A stretch of 64,000 bases of DNA from Oscillospiraceae bacterium. GTDB lineage: Bacteria > Bacillota > Clostridia > Oscillospirales > Ruminococcaceae. The stretch's first letter is position 1, and every line of letters begins with the position of its first letter. The notes under the pieces were generated by a model. That model made no database searches and was not told where the DNA came from. It saw only the letters and a list, made by a program, of their open reading frames with translations. The DNA lies in the NCBI GenBank assembly GCA_017518255.1, contig JAFWVK010000063.1, forward strand, positions 1 to 64,000, read 5' to 3'. The position numbers and the translations under genes were made by a program. Positions 42,149 to 50,764 of the stretch are shown here, one piece after another.

Positions 42149-43312
42149 ATGTTTCTGCATTATCTGAAATATGAAATTCTTTCAAGCCTTCGCGTGAAAG
42201 ATTTGATTTTCTGGCTGATTCTCTTCCCGATCATCTTAGGAACGCTCTTTAAGATTGCCTTCGGTCACCTTTATGAAAAATTTGAAACATTTTCGGCTAT
42301 TCCGGTTGCTGTGGTTGATGAAGCTCCGGAGCTGGATTCGGAATTTGTGCTGAAAATGGAGATTTTCCCGACCAGGGATATTATAGACTCTGTATCCGAA
42401 GGAGATCAGCCTTTTCTGAAAGTGACTTATACAGACAGAAAGCAGGCGGATGAACTGCTGAAAAAAGGGAAAGTCACGGGTATTATCAGCATGGAAGGCA
42501 AACTCTCTCTGACGGTTCACGATTCCGGTATCGAAGAAACATTGCTGCAAAACTTTGTTGATCGCTTCAATTCATCAATTACTGTTGTCACAGAAGCAAT
42601 CACTTCCAATCCGAATGCAGAAGCCGAGATTATTCAGGCAATCAGTACAGAAATCAAAGCTGTAACAGATATCCCTCTGACAAAAGGCAATACGGATTAT
42701 TATACTGAATATTTTTACAATCTGATTGCGATGGTTGCAATGTACGGTTCATTGACCGGTCTGAATATCACGATCAGAAATCAGGGAAATCTCTCCAAAC
42801 TCGGCGCACGAAAATGCTGCTCCCCTGCCCCGAAGTCCATCAGTCTGCTTGCAAGCCTGATCGGAAGCTTTATTGTGCAGTCAATCTGTATGCTGATTTG
42901 CGTATCGTTCCTGCGATTTGTTCTGCGAATTGATTTCGGTAGCCGGCTTCCTGCTGTATACTTAGCAGCAGTCTGCGGCGGCATTCTCGGTGTTTCCTTC
43001 GGCTTCTGCATCGGTTCAATCGGTGCATTGAAAACGGAAATCAAAACAAGTATCTGTTTTGCTGTTTCGATGTTCTTCTGTTTTTGCAGCGGTCTGATGA
43101 TTGGAAATATGAAGATTATCATTGAAGAAAAAGCACCGTGGTTTAACAAAATTAACCCCGCCGCCGTGGTAACAGACAGTCTTTATTATTTGAATGTGGA
43201 TAAGGATTACAGTCGTTTTCAGACAAAAATGATTACAATTGCAGTGCTTTCTGCTGCAATGATCCTGCTCGGATTCGGATTGACAAGGAGAAAAAAGTAT
43301 GCAAGTCTTTAA
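42149..43312 (+). CDS. ABC-2 type permease, first subunit
   Basis: The ATG at 42149 follows AAGGAGGAATA, next to the ATPase stop. The 387-residue protein has one N-terminal helix (LIFWLILFPIILGTLF), an extracytoplasmic domain of about 175 residues (IPVAVVDEAPELDSEFV), and five to six C-terminal helices. This is the ABC2_membrane_3 (YhgE/DrrB-like) design. It probably forms a heterodimer with the next gene product, whose start it overlaps by 14 nt. Confidence 0.9.
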   Translation: MFLHYLKYEILSSLRVKDLIFWLILFPIILGTLFKIAFGHLYEKFETFSAIPVAVVDEAPELDSEFVLKMEIFPTRDIIDSVSEGDQPFLKVTYTDRKQADELLKKGKVTGIISMEGKLSLTVHDSGIEETLLQNFVDRFNSSITVVTEAITSNPNAEAEIIQAISTEIKAVTDIPLTKGNTDYYTEYFYNLIAMVAMYGSLTGLNITIRNQGNLSKLGARKCCSPAPKSISLLASLIGSFIVQSICMLICVSFLRFVLRIDFGSRLPAVYLAAVCGGILGVSFGFCIGSIGALKTEIKTSICFAVSMFFCFCSGLMIGNMKIIIEEKAPWFNKINPAAVVTDSLYYLNVDKDYSRFQTKMITIAVLSAAMILLGFGLTRRKKYASL

Positions 43313-44468
43313 TGCATTTCTGAAGGTCATGAAAAGAAGAATGACTTCCGCGTTGATATATGTGATTGTGTTCCTGGCAATTTCATTCAGTTTTGCAAAC
43401 AGCAAAAGTCAGGAGAAAGTTTTTAAGAGCACAAAACTCAATGTTGCCGTTCTGGATGAAGACAACACACCGGAAAGCAAGGCACTGACTGATTTTATCG
43501 GGACTAAACACAATCTGAAGCAGATTGAAAAAGACGAAAATATAATCAAGGATGCATTGTACTGGGGAATCACTGTGGATTATGTCATGGAAATCAGGCA
43601 GGGCTTTTCTCAGAAATTAGAGGCAAAAGAATATGACGATCTGTTTGGCAACTATCATGTCCATGACGGCTTCTCCGATGCATTGATGGAGCAGCTCCTG
43701 AATGAATATATCACAGCAGTCGGAACATATCAGGCATCCGGTATGACAACAAGCGATGCAATGAAGCACACTGCAGATGCTCTTTCGGTTGAATCCAGTG
43801 TGGAGTTAGCAGATAAAAACAGCGAACAGCAGAACTCTGACTTTACCGAAGAGTTTTCCGCATATTTCCGGTATATGCCATATATTCTGCTCTCAGTGCT
43901 GATTTCGGTATTATGCCCTGTGCTGCTCGCGATGAGCAGAAAAAACATCCGGTACAGAACAAACTGCTCCAGCTTCAAAACAAGTGCCTATACGTTTCAA
44001 ATATTTCTGGGCAGCATGATATTTGTCATTGGCATATGGCTGATCTTCATGATCGCAGGCACAATCATGAACGGCGGAATATTCCGCGGAAAAACATGGC
44101 TTGCCGTTTTAAACAGCTTTATCTTCTCAATCCTTTCGGCAGCAATTGCCGTACTGATTGCAGAATTTCATCCCAGTGACACTGCCATCAATTTGGCAAC
44201 ACAGGTCATCGGCCTCGGTATGAGCTTCCTCTGCGGTATTTTCGTTCCGCACATTTATCTTAGCAGCGGCGTGCTGAAAGCGGCAAGATTTATGCCGGCA
44301 TACTGGTACGTCAAAGCAAACAATATGATTGCCGGTATTGACACGTTCAGTTCAAAAGAAGTGGCCGTATGCTTTTTGATTCAATCGGCTTTCCTGCTGG
44401 CTGTTGCATTGCTGGCAGCGCTGGTGCACAGAACCAATTATAGTGCCTCAGCCCAGTTAAATAAATAA
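43299..44468 (+). CDS. ABC-2 type permease, second subunit
   Basis: The 389-residue protein has the same plan as its neighbour: a helix near residues 14-34 (ALIYVIVFLAISFSFA), an outer domain with LNVAVLDEDNTPESKAL, and six helices from about residue 190. The two permeases are distant paralogues. It ends the exporter operon, with a strong terminator 9 nt downstream. Confidence 0.9.
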   Translation: MQVFNAFLKVMKRRMTSALIYVIVFLAISFSFANSKSQEKVFKSTKLNVAVLDEDNTPESKALTDFIGTKHNLKQIEKDENIIKDALYWGITVDYVMEIRQGFSQKLEAKEYDDLFGNYHVHDGFSDALMEQLLNEYITAVGTYQASGMTTSDAMKHTADALSVESSVELADKNSEQQNSDFTEEFSAYFRYMPYILLSVLISVLCPVLLAMSRKNIRYRTNCSSFKTSAYTFQIFLGSMIFVIGIWLIFMIAGTIMNGGIFRGKTWLAVLNSFIFSILSAAIAVLIAEFHPSDTAINLATQVIGLGMSFLCGIFVPHIYLSSGVLKAARFMPAYWYVKANNMIAGIDTFSSKEVAVCFLIQSAFLLAVALLAALVHRTNYSASAQLNK

Positions 44469-44476
44469 TGTCAGGA

Positions 44477-44514
44477 GCAGCCTTCGGAGGATAAACTTCC
44501 GAAGGCTGCATTTT
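44477..44514 (+). terminator. Terminator of the ABC exporter operon
   Basis: GCAGCCTTCGGA (44477-44488) pairs with TCCGAAGGCTGC (44498-44509), followed by ATTTT. Confidence 0.9.
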
Positions 44515-44531
44515 ACAAATAACAGAAAAAA

Positions 44532-44563
44532 ATACCCCTCGCCGTGAAAACCGACGAGGGTAT
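44532..44563 (-). terminator. Terminator of the tRNA-Thr/tRNA-Tyr transcript
   Basis: Complementary ATACCC-TCG arms lie directly after the tRNA-Tyr 3' end on the minus strand and are followed by a run of T residues. Confidence 0.85.
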
Positions 44564-44566
44564 TGT

Positions 44567-44652
44567 TGGTGGGAGAGGGTGGATTCGAACCACCGAAGTT
44601 AAAGAACAACAGATTTACAGTCTGCCCCCTTTGGCCACTCGGGAACTCTCCC
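44567..44652 (-). tRNA. tRNA-Tyr (anticodon GTA)
   Basis: This is a class II tRNA with the acceptor GGGAGAG/CTCTCCC, anticodon GTA in ACTGTAAAT, a long variable arm, GGTTCGAATCC in the T arm and an encoded CCA end. Confidence 0.96.
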
Positions 44653-44670
44653 ATAAATATGCAATTGTGA

Positions 44671-44743
44671 AGCTGGTGGACGGACTTGAACCCCCGACCT
44701 GCTGATTACAAATCAGCTGCTCTACCAACTGAGCTACACCAGC
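44671..44743 (-). tRNA. tRNA-Thr (anticodon TGT)
   Basis: Acceptor GCTGGTG/CACCAGC, anticodon loop TTTGTAA (TGT) and T arm GGTTCAAGTCC form a normal cloverleaf. The discriminator is U and the CCA is not encoded. It is co-transcribed with tRNA-Tyr. Confidence 0.95.
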
Positions 44744-44772
44744 ATTAGATTTCTCCGTGAACCAGCTTTATT

Positions 44773-44801
44773 ATTATATCATAGGAGAAGTGTTTTGTCA
44801 A
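44773..44801 (-). promoter_or_regulatory. Promoter of the tRNA-Thr/Tyr operon
   Basis: TTGACA (44796-44801) and TATAAT (44773-44778) on the minus strand are 17 bp apart. Confidence 0.85.
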
Positions 44802-44921
44802 GCCTTTTTTCATAAAAATGCTGTTTTTGTTGTTTTATACAAAAAAGCGGCTGTATTATTGGGAATAATAAACTTGGTCTGAATCTGTATCATTTTTGTT
44901 GAAAAACTGCTGTTTTTTCCG

Positions 44922-44951
44922 GAATAAATATACTTCCGTATGAACATACTA
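44922..44951 (+). promoter_or_regulatory. Sigma-G-like forespore promoter of spoVAD
   Basis: GAATA (44922-44926), an 18-bp spacer and CATACTA (44945-44951) match the Bacillus sigma-G pattern. They lie about 36 bp upstream of the spoVAD start. No good sigma-A promoter competes. Confidence 0.6.
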
Positions 44952-44987
44952 TAACCGAGAATTAAGAAAAAGGAGATGCTGAACTGC

Positions 44988-46013
44988 ATGACGGAATGTG
45001 AGAATCTGATCCGGCTGCCGAATCCCCCTTCAATCGCAGCATGGAGTACAACCGTCGGAAAAAAAGAGGGCGAAGGACCGCTTAGAAACTTTTTTGATGA
45101 AATTGAAACTGACAGCTATTTTGGTCAGAAGACATGGGAAGCAGCAGAGAGCGAATTGCAGAGAAGAACAGTTCTTCGCTTATTTGAGAAAGCCGGATGC
45201 ACCGAACACGATGTAGGCTGTTTGTTTGCCGGAGACTTGATTAACCAGTGTACCAGTTCCACTTATGCACTGCGGCATTTTGACACGCCTTATCTCGGTA
45301 TCTTCGGAGCCTGCTCCACATTTGCGGAAGGGCTGCTGCTCGGTTCATGCATGGTTTCGGGCTTATCCGTAAAGCACTGTGCAGTACTGACTTCCTCCCA
45401 TTTCTCAAGCGCAGAAAGGCAGTTCCGGTTCCCGCTTTCTTACGGCGGACAGCGGACACCGAATGCACAGTGGACATGCACGGCTGCCGGAGCAGCTATG
45501 CTGACACCTGCCGAAGCGCCTCCCTTTATCCGTGGGCTCTGCGCGGGCAGAGTGCGTGATGCGGGCATTACAGATGCAAGTAATATGGGCGCTGCGATGG
45601 CGCCTGCGGCTGCGGATACAATTGCACGGTATTTATCTGCTACACGAACAAGGCCGGCGGATTATGACGCGATTGTAACCGGAGATTTGGGCATTGTCGG
45701 GACACGGCTGCTGATACAGCTGATGGAGCAGAACGGGTATGACATCCGTTCCGTACACCGAGACTGCGGCGTAATGATGTTCGATTCCAAAAGACAGGAT
45801 ACGCATGCAGGCGGCTCCGGCTGCGGATGCTCTGCAAGCATTATTTGCGGATATTTTCTGCCGAAACTGCAAAGCGGAGAATACCAAAATGTTCTTTATG
45901 CCGCAACAGGTGCGCTGCTCTCTCCAATGCTCTGCCAGCAGGGAGAAAGTATCCCGGGAATCTGTCATGTCGTGCATCTTTCGCATACGGTTGGAGAGGA
46001 GGGAAAAGCATGA
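44988..46013 (+). CDS. spoVAD: Stage V sporulation protein AD
   Basis: The ATG at 44988 gives 341 residues, the usual size; an ATG at 44976 abuts AAGGAG too closely. SpoVAD has a thiolase-like fold and sits on the spore inner membrane, where it binds dipicolinic acid for uptake into the forespore. Typical stretches are NPPSIAAWSTTVGKKEGEGP, DSYFGQKTWE, FGACSTFAEGL and MMFDSKRQDTHAGGSGCGCS. It overlaps spoVAE by 4 nt. spoVAC, normally just upstream, is not here. Confidence 0.96.
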   Translation: MTECENLIRLPNPPSIAAWSTTVGKKEGEGPLRNFFDEIETDSYFGQKTWEAAESELQRRTVLRLFEKAGCTEHDVGCLFAGDLINQCTSSTYALRHFDTPYLGIFGACSTFAEGLLLGSCMVSGLSVKHCAVLTSSHFSSAERQFRFPLSYGGQRTPNAQWTCTAAGAAMLTPAEAPPFIRGLCAGRVRDAGITDASNMGAAMAPAAADTIARYLSATRTRPADYDAIVTGDLGIVGTRLLIQLMEQNGYDIRSVHRDCGVMMFDSKRQDTHAGGSGCGCSASIICGYFLPKLQSGEYQNVLYAATGALLSPMLCQQGESIPGICHVVHLSHTVGEEGKA

Positions 46014-46363
46014 CTTATCTTTGGGCATTTCTCATCGGAGGTCTGTTTTGCATGATCGGTCAGCTTTTGATTGATTATACCAAGCTGACCCCGGCACGGA
46101 TACTGGTCGGCTATGTCGTTTTCGGGGTGATTCTGGGTGCTCTCGGCATATATCCAGCTCTGATTGAGCTTGCAGGCGCCGGTGCCAGTGTGCCGCTGTC
46201 AGGTTTTGGGAATCTGCTGGCAAAGGGAATCCGTGAGGATATTGCGCAAAACGGTGCGCTGGGAATTCTGACCGGCGGTCTGACATCGGCTGCCGGCGGA
46301 ATCACGGCAGCTATGATGTTCGGTTTGCTTGCATCGACAATCTTTCGTGCAAAAGAAAAATAG
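46010..46363 (+). CDS. spoVAE: Stage V sporulation protein AE
   Basis: The 117-residue membrane protein (SpoVAEb type) has about four helices, with YLWAFLIGGLFCMIGQLLID and LGIYPALIELAGAGASVPLSGFG. It forms part of the SpoVA channel that moves calcium-dipicolinate during sporulation and germination. Its start overlaps the spoVAD stop (ATGA), and a terminator follows. Confidence 0.95.
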   Translation: MTYLWAFLIGGLFCMIGQLLIDYTKLTPARILVGYVVFGVILGALGIYPALIELAGAGASVPLSGFGNLLAKGIREDIAQNGALGILTGGLTSAAGGITAAMMFGLLASTIFRAKEK

Positions 46364-46387
46364 AAGCATTATGTGCGTATAAAAACG

Positions 46388-46419
46388 AGCCCGAAACCGA
46401 ACTAATGCGGTTTCGGGCT
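46388..46419. terminator. Bidirectional terminator after spoVAE
   Basis: AGCCCGAAACCG (46388-46399) pairs with CGGTTTCGGGCT (46408-46419). Confidence 0.85.
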
Positions 46420-46424
46420 TTCAT

Positions 46425-46952
46425 TTACTTAAAGCTTACACCCCAGTTTGACCTTGCACTGACTTTACTGTATAGCCTTGTCAATGCTTTTTGCCTGCTG
46501 GTCTTAAACATGACCGTTATCATGACTGCCAGCACAACCGAAGCAACTGCACCGATAATAATTGCGGATTTGCTTGCTTTCAGCAAAACAAGCAGAGCTG
46601 CCCAGACAATAATCAGCGCAACCACAATAATCGGAAGACAGAAATTTGTAAAATTACGGTCTTTCAGCTTAATGTAACGCTGAATTTCCTTTTTGTTAAA
46701 GCTTTCGTAATGCCTTGCAATAAAATTATCCGGCCGAGCCCATTTACAGAAGGATTTCAGATCATCAAACTTAATCGTATAGTCCTGCCGTGTATATGTA
46801 ATACGGTAATAAACACTGATACTGCCGTTCTTATGCCGATCGGCACCCATAATATGCACAATTGTTCCCGCCGGAACCTGATTGCTGACACTTTTCGTCA
46901 CCAGGAACTTTCGGTCAATTGCTTCATCAATATCATTTAACATGTAAGTCAT
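46425..46952 (-). CDS. Two-helix membrane protein of unknown function
   Basis: The 175-residue protein has a cytoplasmic-looking N-terminal domain of about 105 residues (TYTRQDYTIKFDDLKSFCKW). Two transmembrane helices follow at about 107-128 and 131-151 (FCLPIIVVALIIVWAALLVL), then a basic tail. I recognise no family. It has a consensus promoter (46986-47014) and the ribosome site AAGGGGTG, so it is probably real and expressed alone. Confidence 0.75.
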   Translation of the reverse strand: MTYMLNDIDEAIDRKFLVTKSVSNQVPAGTIVHIMGADRHKNGSISVYYRITYTRQDYTIKFDDLKSFCKWARPDNFIARHYESFNKKEIQRYIKLKDRNFTNFCLPIIVVALIIVWAALLVLLKASKSAIIIGAVASVVLAVMITVMFKTSRQKALTRLYSKVSARSNWGVSFK

Positions 46953-46985
46953 AATAAAACACCCCTTACCTTACACATATAAATA

Positions 46986-47014
46986 ATTATACCATATCAA
47001 ATTGAAAAAAGCAA
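46986..47014 (-). promoter_or_regulatory. Promoter of the two-helix membrane protein gene
   Basis: TTGCTT (47009-47014) and TATAAT (46986-46991) on the minus strand are 17 bp apart. Confidence 0.7.
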
Positions 47015-47094
47015 GTCTCCGCTTCAATTTTTTACATATATGTCTTTTTGCACAAATTGATTCCGATTATAATGATATAGATTTGCCAATCAAT

Positions 47095-48480
47095 TCAATC
47101 TGTGTCCCCACAGCTCAGGATATGTCTTGCAACATGAATTCCGCTTGCAGAGGCATGAGAAAGGGAGTGCGTGACGCCTGAGCCGTCTCCGATTACATAA
47201 AGCCCCGGATACTTCGTCATGAGGTTTTCGTCGATTTCAACTTCCATATTATAAAATTTCACTTCAACGCCGTAAAGAAGCGTATCTGCATTTGCGGTAC
47301 CGGGCGCAATCTTATCCAGTGCGTAGATCATTTCGATAATACCGTCAAGAATCCGCTTCGGGATAACAAGGCTCAGATCGCCGGGCTGTGCCGCAAGTGT
47401 CGGAACCACATAGCTTTCTGCAATACGGCGTTCATTGCTCCGTCTGCCGCGGATCAAATCCCCGAAACGCTGAATGATGACTCCCCCGCCCAGCATATTT
47501 GACAGTCTGGCGATACTTTCTCCGTAGCCGTTGCTGTCCCGGAACGGTTCTGAGAAGTGTTTGCTGACCAGCAGTGCGAAATTTGTATTATCTGTATGCA
47601 GTTTCGGATCATCATAGCTGTGTCCGTTGACTGTGACAATACCGTTTGTATTTTCATTCACTACGACTCCGTGCGGATTCATGCAGAAAGTCCGGACCAG
47701 ATCCTCAAACTGTTTCGTGCGGTATACAATTTTGCTCTCATACAGTTCGTCAGTCAGATGGGAGAAGACTGCTGCGGGAAGCTCGACACGAACACCGATA
47801 TCCACGCGGTTTGATTTTGTCGAGATATCCAGCGAAGAACAGACGCTTTCCATCCATTTGCTGCCGCTGCGCCCGACGGATATCACACAGGTTTTTCCGA
47901 AATATGATGCGTTCTCCGTAACGACAGTAAATCCTTTTTCTTCGCGTGTTACAGACTTGACATAAGTGCGGAAATAAAAATCAACCTGTTCTTTCAGTTC
48001 CTGATACAGATTTTCAAGCACGATATAATTGACATCCGTTCCGAGATGACGAACCTGTGCATCCAGCAAGTGAAGATCGTTTTCAAAGCATTTTTTCTTG
48101 ATTGCGGTATTGGCTGTTGAATAGAGCTTCGTCCCCTCCCCACCGTGGGAGAGATTGATTTTATCGACATAATGCATCAGATCAAGTGCGTTTTGTTTGC
48201 CGATGTATTCGTACAGGGTACCGCCGAACTGGTTCGTGATATTATACTTTCCGTCGGAAAATGCTCCGGCTCCGCCGAATCCGTTCATAATTGCACAGGT
48301 TTTGCATTTGATGCAGCTCTTGACCTTTTTCCCGTCAATCGGACATTTCCGTTCATTCAGCGGGTTGCCGCATTCAAATACTGCGATTTTCAAGCCGCGG
48401 TTAGCTTTGCAAAGCTCATATGCAGTAAAAATACCGCCGGGACCTGCACCGACAATTAAAATATCATATTTGCTGCTCAT
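47095..48480 (-). CDS. FAD-dependent dehydrogenase (COG2509-like)
   Basis: The 461-residue flavoprotein begins with a Rossmann motif (DILIVGAGPGGIFTAYELCK). It has a Cys-rich patch (CPIDGKKVKSCIKCKTCAIM) that may hold an Fe-S cluster or a metal. It ends with the FAD-binding GLYVIGDGSGVTHSLSHASA. This is the layout of uncharacterised FAD-dependent dehydrogenases in anaerobes. The substrate is unknown. It lies 74 nt after proS on the same strand, past a strong terminator, so it is probably transcribed separately or by read-through. Confidence 0.9.
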   Translation of the reverse strand: MSSKYDILIVGAGPGGIFTAYELCKANRGLKIAVFECGNPLNERKCPIDGKKVKSCIKCKTCAIMNGFGGAGAFSDGKYNITNQFGGTLYEYIGKQNALDLMHYVDKINLSHGGEGTKLYSTANTAIKKKCFENDLHLLDAQVRHLGTDVNYIVLENLYQELKEQVDFYFRTYVKSVTREEKGFTVVTENASYFGKTCVISVGRSGSKWMESVCSSLDISTKSNRVDIGVRVELPAAVFSHLTDELYESKIVYRTKQFEDLVRTFCMNPHGVVVNENTNGIVTVNGHSYDDPKLHTDNTNFALLVSKHFSEPFRDSNGYGESIARLSNMLGGGVIIQRFGDLIRGRRSNERRIAESYVVPTLAAQPGDLSLVIPKRILDGIIEMIYALDKIAPGTANADTLLYGVEVKFYNMEVEIDENLMTKYPGLYVIGDGSGVTHSLSHASASGIHVARHILSCGDTD

Positions 48481-48511
48481 ACCCTGTTTCCCCTTCCTTT
48501 CATGGATGCCT

Positions 48512-48549
48512 CAAAAATAAGGCAGAAAAGCACGGCTTTTCTGCCTTAT
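48512..48549 (-). terminator. Terminator of proS
   Basis: A perfect 14-bp stem (48517-48530 with 48536-48549) is followed by TTTTTGA on the minus strand. Confidence 0.92.
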
Positions 48550-48554
48550 GACTT

Positions 48555-50267
48555 TTATCGCTTCAGCAGCTCTACAACTTTGTCACGGAGCCATGTGGTC
48601 GCTTCTGCAACCGGAATGTTCTCGCGGAACGATTTATCGCGGGCAGAAATCTCAATACAGCCCTGTGCCAGTGATTTCGGACTTACAACCGCACGAAGCG
48701 GAATACCGAACAAATCCGCATCTGCAAACATAGCGCCGGGACGGATATCGCGGTCATCGTACAGCACTTCAACTCCGTAAGAAAGCAATTCTGCATAGAG
48801 CCGGTCTGCTGCTTCCGTAACCTGTGGGTCGTCCACGCGAAGATTACAGATTTCAACCTGCCACGGTGCAATGGTCATCGGCCAGATCGGACCGTACTTA
48901 TCGTGGCTTTCCTGACAGACGGAGGCACAAAGTCTGCCGACGCCGATGCCGTAACAACCCATAATCGGCGTCTGACGTTCACCGTTTTCGTCCAGATAGG
49001 TCATATCCATTGACTCTGTATATTTTTTGCCAAGCTGGAATATATTGCCGATTTCAATTCCCTTTTCAATCTGAATATGAGCTCTGCCGCATTCCGGACA
49101 GATTGCCCCGGCAAAGGTTTTCGCAACATCATGATAATGAATTTCGCCGAGATCGCGGGCGGCATTCAAACCGGTATAATGCGTATCTGCTTTGTTTGCG
49201 CCGCAGACAAGTGACTCGATTCCTTTCAGAGAGCGGTCAAAGACAACTTTGATATGTCCCGGCAGACCGATCGGGCCGATAAAACCTGGCACAATGCCGC
49301 TTTCGGCAGGAATTTCAATTGCCGGATGAATCTCATAGCCAAGATAATTCCGAAGTTTGGTTTCATTTACTTCAAGATCGCCGCGAATAAAGACGATAAC
49401 AAAGCTGTCATCCTCATTTTTCTGATATACAACAGCTTTCGCAAGCTGCTTTTCATCCATATGCAGGAAGTTTTTAAGATCGTCAATTGTTTTGATATCC
49501 GGTGTCGAAACTTCTGTCAGGGGCTGAATTTCTCCCGGCTCATTCTGAACTGTTACAACTGCAGCCTCCATATTGGCACGGTAGCCGCAGTCGCAGATTG
49601 CAAGGGTATCCTCCCCTACTTCCGTCAAAAGCATAAACTCATGGGAGATGCTTCCGCCCATCATGCCGGAATCAGACTGAACAGAAATAAAATTCTTGCA
49701 GCCGCATCTGGTAAAAATACGGTTATAGGCTTCAAATACACGGGCATAGTAGCGCTCCAGATCTGCCTGAGAAGTGTGGAAGGAATAGGCATCCTTCATT
49801 GTGAATTCGCGCACACGGATCAGACCGCCTCTTGCTCGCGGTTCATCGCGGAATTTCGTCTGAATCTGATAGATCATAAAGGGAAAATCCGTATAAGACT
49901 GCGCGGTATCACGCGCAAGGTGAACCGCAGCTTCCTCATGCGTCATGCCGAGAACCATCGGATTGCCGGAGCGGTCTTTCCAGCGTGCCATTTCACTGCC
50001 GATGCTGGTATAGCGTCCGGATTCCTCCCAGAGAGATGCCGGCATGACCACAGGAAACATGACTTCCTGACCGTCAACTCCGTCCATCTCCTCTCGGATG
50101 ATTTGCTCAATCTTCCTCATAATGCGCTTCGCGGGAGTATACAGAGAAAAAATGCCGTTTGCCATATATTTCATATATCCGCCGCGCATCATCAGGGCAT
50201 GGCTTTCGATTACGCAGTCTTTCGGCGCATTTTTGAAACGCTCGCCGAGCAGATTCTTCACTTTCAT
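48555..50267 (-). CDS. proS: Prolyl-tRNA synthetase, bacterial type
   Basis: The 570-residue class II enzyme charges tRNA-Pro. Motif 2 is in FRDEPRARGGLIRVREFTMK and motif 3 in GCYGIGVGRLCA. An editing (YbaK-like) insertion lies between them at about residues 230-390 and removes mischarged alanine. The C-terminal anticodon domain begins near 470. AAAGGAG precedes the ATG. The leader is too short to hold a T-box riboswitch, so control is not by uncharged tRNA at that site. Confidence 0.97.
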   Translation of the reverse strand: MKVKNLLGERFKNAPKDCVIESHALMMRGGYMKYMANGIFSLYTPAKRIMRKIEQIIREEMDGVDGQEVMFPVVMPASLWEESGRYTSIGSEMARWKDRSGNPMVLGMTHEEAAVHLARDTAQSYTDFPFMIYQIQTKFRDEPRARGGLIRVREFTMKDAYSFHTSQADLERYYARVFEAYNRIFTRCGCKNFISVQSDSGMMGGSISHEFMLLTEVGEDTLAICDCGYRANMEAAVVTVQNEPGEIQPLTEVSTPDIKTIDDLKNFLHMDEKQLAKAVVYQKNEDDSFVIVFIRGDLEVNETKLRNYLGYEIHPAIEIPAESGIVPGFIGPIGLPGHIKVVFDRSLKGIESLVCGANKADTHYTGLNAARDLGEIHYHDVAKTFAGAICPECGRAHIQIEKGIEIGNIFQLGKKYTESMDMTYLDENGERQTPIMGCYGIGVGRLCASVCQESHDKYGPIWPMTIAPWQVEICNLRVDDPQVTEAADRLYAELLSYGVEVLYDDRDIRPGAMFADADLFGIPLRAVVSPKSLAQGCIEISARDKSFRENIPVAEATTWLRDKVVELLKR

Positions 50268-50321
50268 TGTGGATCTCCTTTCAAAATACGGCTTTCGGAG
50301 CCTTTATTACCAAACTATTAT

Positions 50322-50350
50322 ATTTTACCATATTTCGGACGAAAATGCAA
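50322..50350 (-). promoter_or_regulatory. Promoter of proS
   Basis: TTGCAT (50345-50350) and TAAAAT (50322-50327) on the minus strand are 17 bp apart, about 55 bp upstream of the start. Confidence 0.65.
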
Positions 50351-50453
50351 GCATTATTTTGATTTTTCTTTTGTTTCGGCTATGATATAATTAACGTTTT
50401 ACTTGAAATAGCGGAACGACAGTTGTGCAATCTGACAATATTTTGATAAATGC

Positions 50454-50482
50454 TTGACTTTTGATGTAAAATAGGTTATAAT
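50454..50482 (+). promoter_or_regulatory. Promoter of the tRNA-Met/tRNA-Glu operon
   Basis: TTGACT (50454-50459) and TATAAT (50477-50482) have a 17-bp spacer. Confidence 0.8.
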
Positions 50483-50523
50483 AGCTAAGTCATGAGCGCG
50501 ATGGATAGCCGTGACATTGATTT

Positions 50524-50597
50524 GGCTGCGTAGCTCAGCTGGCTAGAGCAATCGGTTCATACCCGATCGGTCACTGGTTCAAATCCTGTCGCAGCCA
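50524..50597 (+). tRNA. tRNA-Met (anticodon CAT), elongator type
   Basis: Acceptor GGCTGCG/CGCAGCC, anticodon CAT in TTCATAC and T arm GGTTCAAATCC. A normal G1-C72 pair argues against the initiator. A tRNA-Ile2 with modified CAT is possible but less similar. Confidence 0.93.
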
Positions 50598-50602
50598 TTT
50601 AC

Positions 50603-50677
50603 GGCCCGTTGGTCAAGAGGTTAAGACGACGCCCTTTCACGGCGTAATCATGGGTTCGATTCCCGTACGGGTCACCA
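50603..50677 (+). tRNA. tRNA-Glu (anticodon TTC), integration target
   Basis: Acceptor GGCCCGT/ACGGGTC with one G-U pair, anticodon loop CTTTCAC (TTC), and an encoded CCA. Its 3' end from 50655 is repeated at 54420-54439. The present 3' end was probably supplied by the integrated element. Confidence 0.95.
50655..50674 (+). repeat. attL (within tRNA-Glu)
   Basis: TTCGATTCCCGTACGGGTCA is identical to 54420-54439. It covers the T loop to the discriminator of tRNA-Glu. Confidence 0.88.
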
Positions 50678-50686
50678 CACACAAGG

Positions 50687-50725
50687 CTCTCAAATGACGA
50701 TATATCGCCATTTGAGAGTTTTTAT
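50687..50725 (+). terminator. Terminator just inside the element
   Basis: CTCTCAAATG (50687-50696) pairs with CATTTGAGAG (50709-50718), extended by CG pairs and followed by TTTTTATTTT. It now ends the tRNA transcript. Confidence 0.88.
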
Positions 50726-50744
50726 TTTACCCTGATACGGCTTC

Positions 50745-50764
50745 TGTCCTTTGTTTGTCCTTTA
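50745..50764. repeat. Direct repeat near attL (possible integrase arm site)
   Basis: TGTCCTTTGTTTGTCCTTTA is repeated exactly at 54283-54302 near the other end. It overlaps the integrase stop codon region and itself contains a doubled TGTCCTTT. Confidence 0.6.

Noticed and set aside
44988..46363. SpoVAD considered as a thiolase or KAS III metabolic enzyme
   Set aside because: Characteristic SpoVAD stretches, overlap with spoVAE and a sigma-G-like promoter outweigh the fold similarity.
49254..50390. 378-codon plus-strand frame opposite proS
   Set aside because: It is antisense to proS, without a start signal or recognisable domain.
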